From JBHELG01 sp046263195 (lineage in GTDB: Bacteria > Actinomycetota > Nitriliruptoria > Nitriliruptorales > JAHWKO01), in the NCBI GenBank assembly GCA_046263195.1, contig JBHELG010000108.1:1-64000 (forward strand): DNA of 64,000 nucleotides, read 5' to 3'. This document shows, one piece after another, positions 25,139 to 33,778 of the stretch; the first letter of the stretch is position 1; the number at the start of each line of letters is the position of its first letter. A program made the position numbers and the translations under genes. Below the pieces are notes generated by a model that saw only the letters and a program-made list of their open reading frames with translations, ran no database searches and had not been told where the DNA came from.

Positions 25139-25537
25139 TCAGCCCGAGGGATCCTCGAGGACTCCTGCCACCACCTCCGCCAGAGCGGGTGAGCGCGACA
25201 CCAGAGCAAGGTCGAGGCGGGCCTCACCCGTAGCTACCCACCACAGCCGCGCCACGTCGTCTGCCTCCCGCGGGAGCTTGCGCAGCCAGTCGAGTGCCTC
25301 CTCGGCGTCCCCGTCGTGCCGAGCGCACCACGATTGAAGGCCGAAGCGCAAGGCGCAGCGGCGACCGAGTGCCCTATAGGGGGTCGGCCCGCAGGTTGGC
25401 ACCAACCGCGCTTCGTTGCCGCAGTGGTCGCATTCTCCGGCGTCCACGGCCCGCGGTCCGAGGTCGTCGCGGTCGAGCCACGGGTAATGGGCGCGCAGCG
25501 CCTCCCGCAGCACCTGCTTGTCGAACGGCCGCTGCAT
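25139..25537 (-). CDS. Uncharacterised small protein with zinc-ribbon-like cysteines
   Basis: The 132-residue product has no signal or membrane segment. A CDHCG pair near residue 36 and a later PTCGPTPYRALGRRCALRF cluster give four to five cysteines that could bind zinc. The rest is helical and rich in Arg, Leu and Trp. It is convergent with the HAD gene and divergent from leuB. I do not recognise a family. Confidence 0.6.
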   Translation of the reverse strand: MQRPFDKQVLREALRAHYPWLDRDDLGPRAVDAGECDHCGNEARLVPTCGPTPYRALGRRCALRFGLQSWCARHDGDAEEALDWLRKLPREADDVARLWWVATGEARLDLALVSRSPALAEVVAGVLEDPSG

Positions 25538-25617
25538 GGGGCGAGCCTAGGTCCTGGTGCACCGCAGCGATAGCAACCAAGGCTTCTAGCATTCGCCTTC
25601 GTGGCGAGGAGGTGCGG

Positions 25618-26700
25618 GTGGCGCGTTACCGGATCGCGGTGATCGGAGGGGACGGCATCGGACCAGAGGTCGTCAGCGAGGGTTTGAAGGTGCTCGACGC
25701 GGTCGCCGATGCCGAGGGCTTCGAGGTTGAGAAGGTCGAGTTCGACCTCGGCGCCCACCGCTACCGCTCCAGGGGCGATCTGCTCGACGACACAACGCTC
25801 GGCGAGCTACGTGCCTTCGACGCCATCTACCTCGGGGCGGTCGGACACCCAGACGTCCCACCCGGAGTGCTCGAGCGGGGCCTGCTCCTCACGCTCCGGT
25901 TCGCCTTCGACCTGTTCGTCAACCTGCGGCCCGTTCGACTCTACCCGGGGGTCGCCTCTCCGATCGCGGGGCTCGTGCCCGGACGGTGTGACCTTGTGGT
26001 CGTCCGGGAGAACACCGAGGGCGTCTACGCCGGTGCCGGTGGCTTCCTCTACCGCGGCACGCATGCGGAGGTCGCCACCCAGGAGTCGCTGAACACGCGT
26101 CGTGGCGTCGAGCGAGTCGTGCGCTACGCCTTCCAAATCGCGGAACAGCGCCGTCGCCGGCTCACCCTCTGCCACAAGACGAACGTGCTGCTCTATGCGG
26201 GCGACCTGTGGTCACGGGTCGTAGCCGAGGTGGGAGCGGACTACCCGGAGGTCACCCACGACTACGTCCACGTCGACGCCATGTGCCTCTACCTCGTCAC
26301 CCAACCTGAGCGCTTCGACGTGGTCGTGACCGACAACCTCTTCGGTGACATCGTGACCGACCTCGGGGCGGCTGTGCAGGGTGGCATGGGCCTGGCCGCC
26401 TCGGCGAACCTCGACCCGAGTCGTCGGGCCCCATCGCTGTTCGAGCCTGTCCATGGCTCCGCCCCGGATATCGCGGGCAGGGGCCGGGCTGATCCAACCG
26501 CTGCGGTCCTCAGTCTGGCGATGATGCTCGACTTCCTCGGTGAACGGAGGGCTGCCGCACGAGTCGAGCAGGCCGTCTCCGCCTGGCTGGCTCAGCATGG
26601 CGAGGATTCGGCTCGGTACTCGACCTCCCAAGTCGGCGACCGTCTCGCGGAGCTCGCAGGCACCTCGGGCGGGCGGTCCGATTTTGGGGTGGGGTCGTAG
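25618..26700 (+). CDS. leuB: 3-isopropylmalate dehydrogenase
   Basis: LeuB oxidatively decarboxylates 3-isopropylmalate, the third leucine step. The 360-residue protein opens with YRIAVIGGDGIGPEVVSEG, has LRFAFDLFVNLRPVRLYPG, VVVRENTEGVYAGAGG, CHKTNVLLYAGDLW, VVTDNLFGDIVTDLGAA and LFEPVHGSAPDIAG. The RENTEG wording is typical of actinobacterial LeuB and also of related isocitrate or tartrate dehydrogenases. The nearby ilvE and the absence of another leuB support the leucine role. GTG 25618 follows AGGAGG by six bases. Confidence 0.9.
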   Translation: MARYRIAVIGGDGIGPEVVSEGLKVLDAVADAEGFEVEKVEFDLGAHRYRSRGDLLDDTTLGELRAFDAIYLGAVGHPDVPPGVLERGLLLTLRFAFDLFVNLRPVRLYPGVASPIAGLVPGRCDLVVVRENTEGVYAGAGGFLYRGTHAEVATQESLNTRRGVERVVRYAFQIAEQRRRRLTLCHKTNVLLYAGDLWSRVVAEVGADYPEVTHDYVHVDAMCLYLVTQPERFDVVVTDNLFGDIVTDLGAAVQGGMGLAASANLDPSRRAPSLFEPVHGSAPDIAGRGRADPTAAVLSLAMMLDFLGERRAAARVEQAVSAWLAQHGEDSARYSTSQVGDRLAELAGTSGGRSDFGVGS

Positions 26701-26821
26701 TGACGGTCTTGGGCCTGTCAGAACCGGCCCGAGAAGCCGGCGCTTGTTCGCGCCGAAGAGTCTAAGCTCGCCTCGGCGGCGCCAGCGGCCGAACAACGCC
26801 ACGGACGACGAGGAGTCGGAG

Positions 26822-27751
26822 ATGCCCTTCCCCGCCGCTGGCTACATCTGGATGGACGGTGAGCTCGTGCCCTGGGATGAGGCGACCGTCCACGTGCTCA
26901 CACCCACTCTCCACTACGGCTACGGCGTGTTCGAGGGGATACGCGCCTACGCCACCGACCGTGGCCCGGCGGTCTTCCATCTCGAGGCCCACGTCTCCCG
27001 GTTGTTCGGCTCGGCGAAGATCTACCCGCCGCTCGACGAGATCCCCTACACCCCCTCCGACATCGTCACGGCGGTGAAGGCCACCATCCGAGCCAACGGG
27101 CACGAAGGCGGCTGCTACATACGGCCGATCGTCTACCTCGGATATGGCGAGATGGGTGTCAACCCGCTGCCCTCCAGGGCGCAGGTTGCGATCGCGACCT
27201 GGGAGTGGGGGGCCTACCTCGGAGAGGAGGCCTTCGATCGCGGGGTGCGGGTCATGACCTCGTCGTTCCGTCGTATCGGCAAGAACACGATCCCTCCTGT
27301 GGCGAAAGCCTGCGGGCAATACCTCAACAGTTCCCTCGCCAAGGTGGAGGCGGTGCGGGCCGGTTACGACGAGGCGATCATGCTGAGCGAGGAGGGCTTC
27401 ATCTCGGAGGGCACCGGCGAGAACGTCTTCATCGTCCGCGACGGCGTGCTGATCACCCCGCCATTGTGCGACGGCCCTCTACCCGGCATCACCCGGGCCA
27501 GCACCATGCAGATCGCTCGTGACCTCGACATCCCGGTACGGGAGACGCACCTGGCCCGCAGCGACCTCTACCTCGCCGAGGAGGCCTTCCTGACCGGTAC
27601 TGCAGCCGAGGTCGTGCCCATCCGCTCCGCCGACGGTCGGGAGATCGGCGAACGAGGCCCGATCACCGCCCGCATCCAGTCCACCTTCGTCGATCTCGTG
27701 CACGGAAAGATCGACCGCTACAAGGACTGGCTCGCCTTCGTCTACGAGTAG
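26822..27751 (+). CDS. ilvE: Branched-chain amino-acid aminotransferase
   Basis: IlvE performs the last step of leucine, isoleucine and valine synthesis with pyridoxal phosphate. The 309-residue fold-type IV enzyme has YIWMDGELVPWDEATVHVLT, HYGYGVFEGIRAY, a catalytic-Lys region NSSLAKVEAVRAGYDEAIML, GFISEGTGENVFIV and FLTGTAAEVVPI. The ATG at 26822 has AGGAG six bases upstream. It follows leuB by 121 bases and pairs with it functionally. Confidence 0.94.
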   Translation: MPFPAAGYIWMDGELVPWDEATVHVLTPTLHYGYGVFEGIRAYATDRGPAVFHLEAHVSRLFGSAKIYPPLDEIPYTPSDIVTAVKATIRANGHEGGCYIRPIVYLGYGEMGVNPLPSRAQVAIATWEWGAYLGEEAFDRGVRVMTSSFRRIGKNTIPPVAKACGQYLNSSLAKVEAVRAGYDEAIMLSEEGFISEGTGENVFIVRDGVLITPPLCDGPLPGITRASTMQIARDLDIPVRETHLARSDLYLAEEAFLTGTAAEVVPIRSADGREIGERGPITARIQSTFVDLVHGKIDRYKDWLAFVYE

Positions 27752-27761
27752 GGCGCTCGCG

Positions 27762-27778
27762 CTCGTCAGCGTGACGAG
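27762..27778. terminator. Short hairpin between convergent ilvE and epimerase genes
   Basis: CTCGTCA-GC-G-TGACGAG forms a perfect 7-bp stem with a 3-base loop in the 30-base gap between two convergent stops. It could act in both directions. No U tract is present. Confidence 0.4.
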
Positions 27779-27781
27779 GTG

Positions 27782-28696
27782 TCACTCCGCTTTCGGACGA
27801 TCGAGTAGGGCTCGCAGCGCGTCCTCGAGCTCGGGATGACGGAAGCGGAATGCGAACTCCTCGACGAGGCGGGCCGGCAGAACGCGAGCGCTCGACAACG
27901 CAAACTCCTCGACGGCCTCGGCGCCGAGGACGAGCTCGACGGCGAACTTCGGCACGGTCAGGAAGACGGGGCGTCCGAGAACCTCTCCGAGGGTTCGGGC
28001 GAAGGTGACGTTTGGCACGGGGTTTGGCGAGGTGAGGTTCACCGGCCCTCGTGCTTCCTGGCGGTCGAGCAGGTGCAGCATGGCCCGTACGTGGTCGTCG
28101 ATCGCGATCCAGGGCATCCTTTGGCGGCCGCTACCGAGCCTCGCTCCGAGCCCGAGCCGGAACGGCAACAGCTGAGCCGCAAGCAGGCCACCTTCGGGGC
28201 TCAACACCAGACCGGTACGCAAGTGGACGACCCGGATTCCCACCGCTTCTGCCGGTGCGGTGGCCGCCTCCCACTCGCGGGCGACCTCGGGGACGAACCC
28301 CCTGCCCGGTGGGCTCGCCTCGGTGAGGACCTCGTCTCCACGGGAGCCGTACCAGCCGATCGCTGACCCACTGAGCATGACGGCCGGTGGGCGGCGCAGA
28401 CCCGCCAGGGTCTGGGCGAGGAGTCGCGTGCCGGCCACGCGGCTGGCTCGGATGCGGCGCTTCTTCCTCTCGGTCCAGCGTCCGAGCAGCGGCTCGCCGG
28501 CGAGGTGCACGACGGCATCGACGCCTTCCAGGGCGTTGCCTTCGATCCGGCCGTCCGTTGGTTCCCATAGGACTGTGTCACCCTCCCGAGGTGAGCTCGG
28601 CCGCACGAGCCGCACGGGATGGTGGCCGGCGTCTCGCAGCGCCTGCCGCAGGGCAGTGCCGATGAGGCCGCTCGAACCGCTGACGAGGACGTCCAT
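27782..28696 (-). CDS. TIGR01777-type NAD(P)-dependent epimerase (SDR family)
   Basis: The 304-residue protein begins MDVLVSGSSGLIGTALRQAL, a Rossmann GxxGxxG motif, and has DAVVHLAGEPLLGRWTERKK, SGSAIGWYGSRGDE, PWIAIDDHVRAMLHLL and FRHPELEDALRALL. This is the YfcH/TIGR01777 subgroup of sugar-nucleotide-epimerase-like proteins, whose reaction is generally unknown. The ATG at 28696 has GAGGAG upstream. It converges on ilvE. Confidence 0.9.
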   Translation of the reverse strand: MDVLVSGSSGLIGTALRQALRDAGHHPVRLVRPSSPREGDTVLWEPTDGRIEGNALEGVDAVVHLAGEPLLGRWTERKKRRIRASRVAGTRLLAQTLAGLRRPPAVMLSGSAIGWYGSRGDEVLTEASPPGRGFVPEVAREWEAATAPAEAVGIRVVHLRTGLVLSPEGGLLAAQLLPFRLGLGARLGSGRQRMPWIAIDDHVRAMLHLLDRQEARGPVNLTSPNPVPNVTFARTLGEVLGRPVFLTVPKFAVELVLGAEAVEEFALSSARVLPARLVEEFAFRFRHPELEDALRALLDRPKAE

Positions 28697-29007
28697 CCTG
28701 TCTCTCCTCATGGAAGCCCGACGGACAGTTGGTGCGCGATGCTTCCGGGCGACCCCCCGGTCGAGACCCGCTCGGCAGCTGGCAGGTTCATGACATCTGA
28801 CCCTGCCCGCGTCTGCCCGCTGCGCGGAACCTCGCCACCGCAGGAGGAATACTTCAGAGCGAGTATTCCTTACGGCATCCCGGTCCGCAGTCCGGAATGG
28901 TCGACATCGCTCCGGATCGTTGCGGAAGGACGGGGGATGGCACCCATCGCGCGAAAAGAGCGGCACGGGAGGTGGGTGCTCGAAGGGGACCCGAGGAGGG
29001 CTGGCCG

Positions 29008-29922
29008 GTGAGTAGTGGGCCGCGGGTCAGCGTCGGCCTCCCCGTGTTCAACGGGGAGCGCTACCTCGAAGAGGCGATCAGCTCGATCCTCGCGCAGGAC
29101 TACACGGACTTCGAGCTCATCATCTCCGACAACGCCTCCGACGACCGTACCGAGGAGATTTGTACGCAATTCCAACGCCGAGACGCCCGGGTGCGCTACG
29201 AGCGCCAGTCCGACAACCGAGGCGCCGCCTGGAACTTCAACCACGTGTTCGCGCGCTCACAGGGGGAATACTTCAAGTGGGCTGCCGCTGACGACGTTCT
29301 GGCTCCTGCCTTCCTACAGCGCTGCGTTGCTGTGCTCGAGACCAAAAGCGAGGTCATCGTCGCTCACCCCAGGACGTTGCTCATAGGTCCCGATGGGGAG
29401 GAGTTGGGACGCATCAGCCACGCGCGCACGTACGACCCTCGCCCCTACCGCCGATTCCGTGAGATGGCCGTTCGCCCCCACGGATGCCATGCTGTCTTTG
29501 GACTGATACGCGCCGAGGTGCTGCGCCGCACCGTCCTCATCGGTGGCTACACCTCATCCGACCGAGTCCTTCTCGCCGACCTTGTTCTGCGGGGTCCGTT
29601 CCGCGAAGTGGAGGAGGACTTGTTCCTCAGCCGCCAGCACTCTGGACGGTCGGGGTACTCGTACAGTCGCCATCAGCGCGCCACCTGGTTCGACCCAGCC
29701 AATGCGGGACGGCTCCTGTTCCCCACCTGGCGGATGGGAGAAGAGCTCATTCGCGTGGTACTGCGTGCGCCGATCCCACCATGGGAGAAGGCACGCTGCC
29801 TACTGCAGTTCGGGCCGTGGGCCTGGCGCCACCGCGGGTACCTCGTCAACGACGTCGTGGTCGGAGCGAGGCTGCTACCTCACGCGCTCCTTGCACCCGC
29901 CTCGACGTTGGCCCGTCAATAG
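29008..29922 (+). CDS. Family 2 glycosyltransferase
   Basis: The 304-residue protein has the GT-A opening PRVSVGLPVFNGERYLEEAI, then SILAQDYTDFELIISDNASDD, and the Asp-x-Asp-like region KWAAADDVLAPAFL. The C-terminal part (WFDPANAGRLLFPTW) has no membrane helix, so it is probably a cytosolic transferase decorating a lipid-linked sugar. GTG 29008 is preceded by GAGGAGGG. Its last 7 bases overlap the convergent ABC permease gene. Confidence 0.87.
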   Translation: MSSGPRVSVGLPVFNGERYLEEAISSILAQDYTDFELIISDNASDDRTEEICTQFQRRDARVRYERQSDNRGAAWNFNHVFARSQGEYFKWAAADDVLAPAFLQRCVAVLETKSEVIVAHPRTLLIGPDGEELGRISHARTYDPRPYRRFREMAVRPHGCHAVFGLIRAEVLRRTVLIGGYTSSDRVLLADLVLRGPFREVEEDLFLSRQHSGRSGYSYSRHQRATWFDPANAGRLLFPTWRMGEELIRVVLRAPIPPWEKARCLLQFGPWAWRHRGYLVNDVVVGARLLPHALLAPASTLARQ

Positions 29923-30746
29923 CCGCTGAGCAGACCGTGCTTGCGGGCGAACTGCAGCGAGCGCGAGAAAAGCGGCAGCGCCACGGCGAACATCACCGCG
30001 TTGAAGACGACGAGCGCGACGACGGCCTCGAGAGGGTCGAATATCTTCACGGTGGGCGGAGCGACCATGAGCAGGTGACGCGCCCCCTCGATGACGTACA
30101 TGTGGGGGACCGCGTAGCTGAAGATCTCCAACCAGGGTGGGAGGTTGCTGACGGGGAACAGTGCTCCACCGAGCAGGCTCGCCGCGAGACCGTACAGGGC
30201 GATGATCGGCGCGGAGCGCTTCGCGAGTACCTGCAGGCTCGCGGACAACGTCCCGACTGCCGTGCAGGCGAGCACCCCTAGGAAGACGAGTGCGATGAAG
30301 GCGGGGATGCCGGACAACCGCAGGTCGGCACCCAGCAGCGCCCCGAGCAGGAGTATGAGTCCACACTCGATAGCTCCGAGCACGGTGCGCCAGATGTTGA
30401 GCGTGACCGGCACCGCCATCCAAGGCACCGGCTCGACCAGCATGGTCTCGAATGTCCCTTGGTTCTGGGTGACCTCCAGCCGGCGCCCGAAGCCGCTGAG
30501 GGCGCTCTGAAGGACGACCGCAACAGCAAGTCCGATGGCTGCGAAGGTGTAGTAGTCGCCGCCGACGGGTTGCCTGGCAGGGACCAGTTGGGCGATGAAG
30601 TAGTAGACGATGACGGGAAACAGCGCCGTCAGGAACTGCATGACGATCGTCATCGGATAGCTGAGGTCCTCGACGATCTCGAGTCGGGTGTAGGCGGCCC
30701 CCATCGACCAGATGTTGGCGCGCTTAGGCGTTGTCTCTGTTCTCAC
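29916..30746 (-). CDS. ABC-2 type transporter permease
   Basis: The 276-residue integral membrane protein has about six hydrophobic segments, including IVMQFLTALFPVIVYYFIAQLV, FAAIGLAVAVVLQSALSGF, LGAIECGLILLLGALLGA, VFLGVLACTAVGTLSASL and AVVALVVFNAVMFAVALPLF. The pattern matches ABC-2 permeases exporting polysaccharides, lipids or drugs. The GTG start overlaps the ATPase stop (GTGA). Nearby glycosyltransferases suggest glycan or glycolipid export, as inference. Confidence 0.88.
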   Translation of the reverse strand: MRTETTPKRANIWSMGAAYTRLEIVEDLSYPMTIVMQFLTALFPVIVYYFIAQLVPARQPVGGDYYTFAAIGLAVAVVLQSALSGFGRRLEVTQNQGTFETMLVEPVPWMAVPVTLNIWRTVLGAIECGLILLLGALLGADLRLSGIPAFIALVFLGVLACTAVGTLSASLQVLAKRSAPIIALYGLAASLLGGALFPVSNLPPWLEIFSYAVPHMYVIEGARHLLMVAPPTVKIFDPLEAVVALVVFNAVMFAVALPLFSRSLQFARKHGLLSGY

Positions 30747-31846
30747 TGCGTCTTTCCGTCACAGATCGACCCAAGCTGGGGGAGGTAGATCTTGGCGAGC
30801 AATTCCCGTAGCGGGATCGGGCGTTCGCGGATGTGGCGGATGTCGTTCATGACGGGGGCGAGGGCACGCAGCAGGTCGCCGGTGGTGACCCCGGGATTGG
30901 GCGAGCAGGCGACCTCGGTCAGGTGGACGTGGGTCACGTGGCCGTGTGGTCCGAGCAGCTGGGACGCCCGCCGTGCGGCCACGCCTGAGGAGAAGGCGAC
31001 CTCGACCTGCGGGCGGTCCCATTGGCGTCGCAACTCCTCGAGGTCTCCCTTGTAGCGGATGCGGCCCCGATCGAGCAGGGCGACGTGACTGTGCAGAGCC
31101 TCGATCTCCTCCAGTCGGTGAGAGCTGATGAGTGCCGCCAGCCGGTGCTCGTCAACGACTCTCATGATGAGCTGCAGCAGCTCGTAGGCGCCCACGGGAT
31201 CCACCGCGGCGGTGGGTTCGTCGAGAATGAGCAACCGCGGGTGGGGCAGGAGGGCACGGGCCAGCTGGAGCCGGGCACGCATGCCGGAGGACAGTGAGAA
31301 CACCGAGCTGCGCTCACGTCCCGCGAGTCCGACCTCGTCGAGGATCTCGGGTATGCGCGCGCGCAGATCGTGACGGCTCAGGCCGTGCAATCGCCCGTGG
31401 AAGAAGAGGTTCTCCGCACAGGTGTGACGCATGAACAGGCTGCGATCCTCCGCCGGCATCCAACCGATGAGGCGGCGTACCGCCTCCGACTGGCTGGACG
31501 CGTCGAGACCGAAGACGGCAGCGCTGCCCGTCGAGGGGGTGGTCAGTCCGATGAGGATGCGGAAGAGCGTCGTCTTGCCGGCGCCGTTGGGGCCGACGAT
31601 CGCGTAGATCTCACCGGGGTAGACGTCGAGGTCGACGTCCGCGAGGGCGACGATGGGCTCGCGGATGTTGGACCGCACGAGAAAGCGCATCCAGGTGGGT
31701 GAGGGCTCATAGACCTTGCCGAGCTGACGCAGCGAGACGATTGACTGTCCCTCGACAGCTCGAACTGCCCCCGGAACCTCCTCCAACGGCGTGATCGTCG
31801 ACGTGGGCACCGGAACCCCGCGCTCACGTGCGAGTTTCCTCCTCAT
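30743..31846 (-). CDS. ABC transporter ATPase for the adjacent ABC-2 permease
   Basis: The 367-residue protein has Walker A IVGPNGAGKTTLFR, Q-loop IGWMPAEDRSLF, signature FSLSSGMRARLQLARAL, Walker B LLILDEPTAAVD and H-loop ISSHRLEEIE. A C-terminal roughly 110-residue extension follows (VEVAFSSGVAARRASQLLG...), and a roughly 45-residue N-terminal extension precedes the domain. The ATG at 31846 is the most plausible start; the frame is open farther upstream. It is translationally coupled to the permease. Confidence 0.9.
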   Translation of the reverse strand: MRRKLARERGVPVPTSTITPLEEVPGAVRAVEGQSIVSLRQLGKVYEPSPTWMRFLVRSNIREPIVALADVDLDVYPGEIYAIVGPNGAGKTTLFRILIGLTTPSTGSAAVFGLDASSQSEAVRRLIGWMPAEDRSLFMRHTCAENLFFHGRLHGLSRHDLRARIPEILDEVGLAGRERSSVFSLSSGMRARLQLARALLPHPRLLILDEPTAAVDPVGAYELLQLIMRVVDEHRLAALISSHRLEEIEALHSHVALLDRGRIRYKGDLEELRRQWDRPQVEVAFSSGVAARRASQLLGPHGHVTHVHLTEVACSPNPGVTTGDLLRALAPVMNDIRHIRERPIPLRELLAKIYLPQLGSICDGKTQ

Positions 31847-32361
31847 GTCCGCGGTCGCTCCCTCGCATCGACTGGACGCCGGCAGGGACTTCCCATCCCC
31901 GCGTGGGTCCGGATCCTTCCTGAACTGGTCCCCGAAGAGGTCACTGAAGACGAACCACAGAGGAGGTGTTCGCGGTCTCCGGGTGGGGGGAGGCAACGCG
32001 GGTGGGTCGCCTCGAGGATGCAGTGGGCGGCAGGTGGCTGCAGCGGCAGCGAGGCGGCGAGATGGCGCCCGTCGCTTCCCGCGCAGTGTTCACCAGGATT
32101 CCCATCACCTACGCCCCCGGACGGGGCCCGAAACCAGGGTGGCCCAGGCGTCCTCTACCCCTTGCCACTGGGGATGACCGTGCACGCACAGCGTCTGGAC
32201 GATTGCACAGAGCGAGTATCGGCCTTGTGGAAGGGATCGGCAACCCCTAGCTGGAATCAAGCCGTAACATGCAGCTACCTTCCGTCGGCGCCAGCCGGCC
32301 ACGAGCCGGCAGTTGTGCGCCACCGGCTGCCGGACCGTCGTCTGGCTCGAGGAGCAGCGGC
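31847..32361. other. Divergent intergenic region
   Basis: About 515 bases separate the ABC ATPase and glycosyltransferase starts. I find no RNA gene, repeat or convincing coding frame. It may hold promoters for both genes. Confidence 0.4.
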
Positions 32362-33450
32362 TTGGGAGACGCGGACATCCTCCAGGTCGTAACCGACACC
32401 GACCCTCGCGGCGCGCAGGTCTTCGGCGTTGATCTCCACGAGGCGCTGGCGGGGCGCGGTCAGACCGTGAGGACCGTAGCTCTGGCACCAGGCCGCCACG
32501 GAGACCTACTCGACCTGCCGGTGCTGGCGCGTTCGTGGCCCAGCCGAGAAGTGCTGTCGGCGTTGCGTCGTGAGATGGCGAGGGCTCGAGTCGTCGTGGC
32601 TCACGGCTCGTCGACCCTGCCCGCTTGTGCCATCGCCGGGATGGGGCGGGGCGCCCCCTTCGTGTACCGCCAGATTTCCGACTCTCTTTTCTGGGCCGAC
32701 AGCGCCGCCCGCCGACTGCGCGTCCGGCTCTTCCTGCGGCGAGCCTCCCGAGTCGTGGCGCTGTGGTCGGGCTCGGCGAGGGTGCTGAGCGAGCGCTTCG
32801 GCGTCGACTCCCGTCTCATCGACATCATCCCCAACGGCGTGCCGGCCAGTCGCTGCCCACGGATCGATCCCTCTGGAAGGCCCGCCGCCCGCAGCCGATT
32901 CGGGCTTCGTCCCTTCACTCCGACGCTGCTCTACATCGGTGCGCTCGTGCCCGAGAAGGGGGTCGACGCAGCCATACGTGCGCTTGCGGGCTGTGAAGAA
33001 TGCCAGCTGCTCACCGTCGGTGGCGGCCCCGAATTGGAGAGGCTACGGGCCTTGGCGGATGCCGTCGCGCCCGGTCGGGTCGTCTTCGCTGGGCCACTGG
33101 ACAATCCGGCCGACGCCTTCGCCGCGGCCGACATCGTCGTGCTGCCCAGCCGTGGTGGTGACAGCATGCCTGCGGTCCTCATCGAGGCGGGCCTGAGCGG
33201 GCTGCCTGCGGTATCGACGACCGTCGGCGCCATTCCCGAAATCGTGCAAGCGGGGGTGACCGGAGAGATCGTGGCACCGGACGACGAGTCGCAGCTGGTA
33301 GCGGCGATCCGGCGGGCGCTCGGCCGCGCGGAGCGCTACGGGCTGGCAGCGCGGCGGCACTGCCTCGAGCATTTCGAGATAGGCACCGTTGCGGGGCAGT
33401 GGGACCGTCTGCTCACGAGCCTTCTCCCGGCCGCTGTCCCCGGAGCTTGA
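32362..33450 (+). CDS. Family 4 glycosyltransferase
   Basis: The 362-residue protein has the GT-B layout: an N-terminal acceptor domain (ADILQVVTDTDPRGAQVFGV), the linker LIDIIPNGVPASRC, and a donor domain with LLYIGALVPEKGVDAAIRAL, LTVGGGPELERLRA, ADIVVLPSRGGDSMPAVLIEAGLSG and VTGEIVAPDDE. The E-x7-E-like motif is intact. TTG 32362 with GAGGAG seven bases upstream is preferred; an ATG at 32269 would add 31 low-complexity residues. The acceptor is unknown. Confidence 0.88.
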   Translation: MGDADILQVVTDTDPRGAQVFGVDLHEALAGRGQTVRTVALAPGRHGDLLDLPVLARSWPSREVLSALRREMARARVVVAHGSSTLPACAIAGMGRGAPFVYRQISDSLFWADSAARRLRVRLFLRRASRVVALWSGSARVLSERFGVDSRLIDIIPNGVPASRCPRIDPSGRPAARSRFGLRPFTPTLLYIGALVPEKGVDAAIRALAGCEECQLLTVGGGPELERLRALADAVAPGRVVFAGPLDNPADAFAAADIVVLPSRGGDSMPAVLIEAGLSGLPAVSTTVGAIPEIVQAGVTGEIVAPDDESQLVAAIRRALGRAERYGLAARRHCLEHFEIGTVAGQWDRLLTSLLPAAVPGA

Positions 33451-33562
33451 CGAGCCGCTCGCCCGTGCTTCACCCCGCGCATACGGCCGGTGCAGGCGGA
33501 GTGGACGCCGTCGAAGGGATCTGGCACTCTGCGCGCTGAACGCACGCGTTCAGGGAGCAGAT

Positions 33563-33691
33563 ATGACCTGCGATCGCGTCCGGCAGCAGACGTTGGAGAG
33601 CGGCGGCAACGTCCGTCGCACCTCAGCGTTGGGTTCCCGACGCATAGCTCCCACCACCAGCACCACCATCATCATCGCCTGTCTCCCGTAG
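33563..33691 (+). CDS. Thr/Ile-rich leader peptide upstream of cimA
   Basis: This 42-codon frame has GGGAG five bases before its ATG and ends IAPTTSTTIIIACLP with TAG at 33689-33691. The final 15 residues hold four Ile and four Thr codons. Downstream, two mutually exclusive hairpins overlap its stop codon. Composition, ribosome binding site and the downstream citramalate synthase (isoleucine route) support an attenuation leader. Confidence 0.65.
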   Translation: MTCDRVRQQTLESGGNVRRTSALGSRRIAPTTSTTIIIACLP

Positions 33692-33728
33692 CCCGACTGA
33701 CGCACCGGGCTGCGGGAGCGGCCCGGTG
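33683..33728 (+). promoter_or_regulatory. cimA attenuator: mutually exclusive hairpins
   Basis: Segment A, CTCCCGTAGCCCG (33683-33695), contains the leader stop codon and pairs over 13 bases with segment B, CGGGCTGCGGGAG (33706-33718). Segment B is also part of CACCGGGCTGC (33703-33713), which pairs over 11 bases with GCGGCCCGGTG (33718-33728) around loop GGGA. Each has one G-U pair. Only one stem can form, the classic antiterminator/terminator switch. The 3:4 stem lacks a U tract. A 7-bp palindrome TGAACGC/GCGTTCA (33537-33552) precedes the leader peptide. Confidence 0.65.
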
Positions 33729-33778
33729 AAGATCCGGCGCCTCGCCCGCACCCGGTGTCAAACCGAGAGGACGACCCG

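Noticed and set aside
33651..33676. Repeated CCACCAGCACCACCATC triplets considered as a repeat element or CRISPR
   Set aside because: They are Thr/Ser/Ile codons of the leader peptide, not spaced repeats. No CRISPR array is visible in the window.
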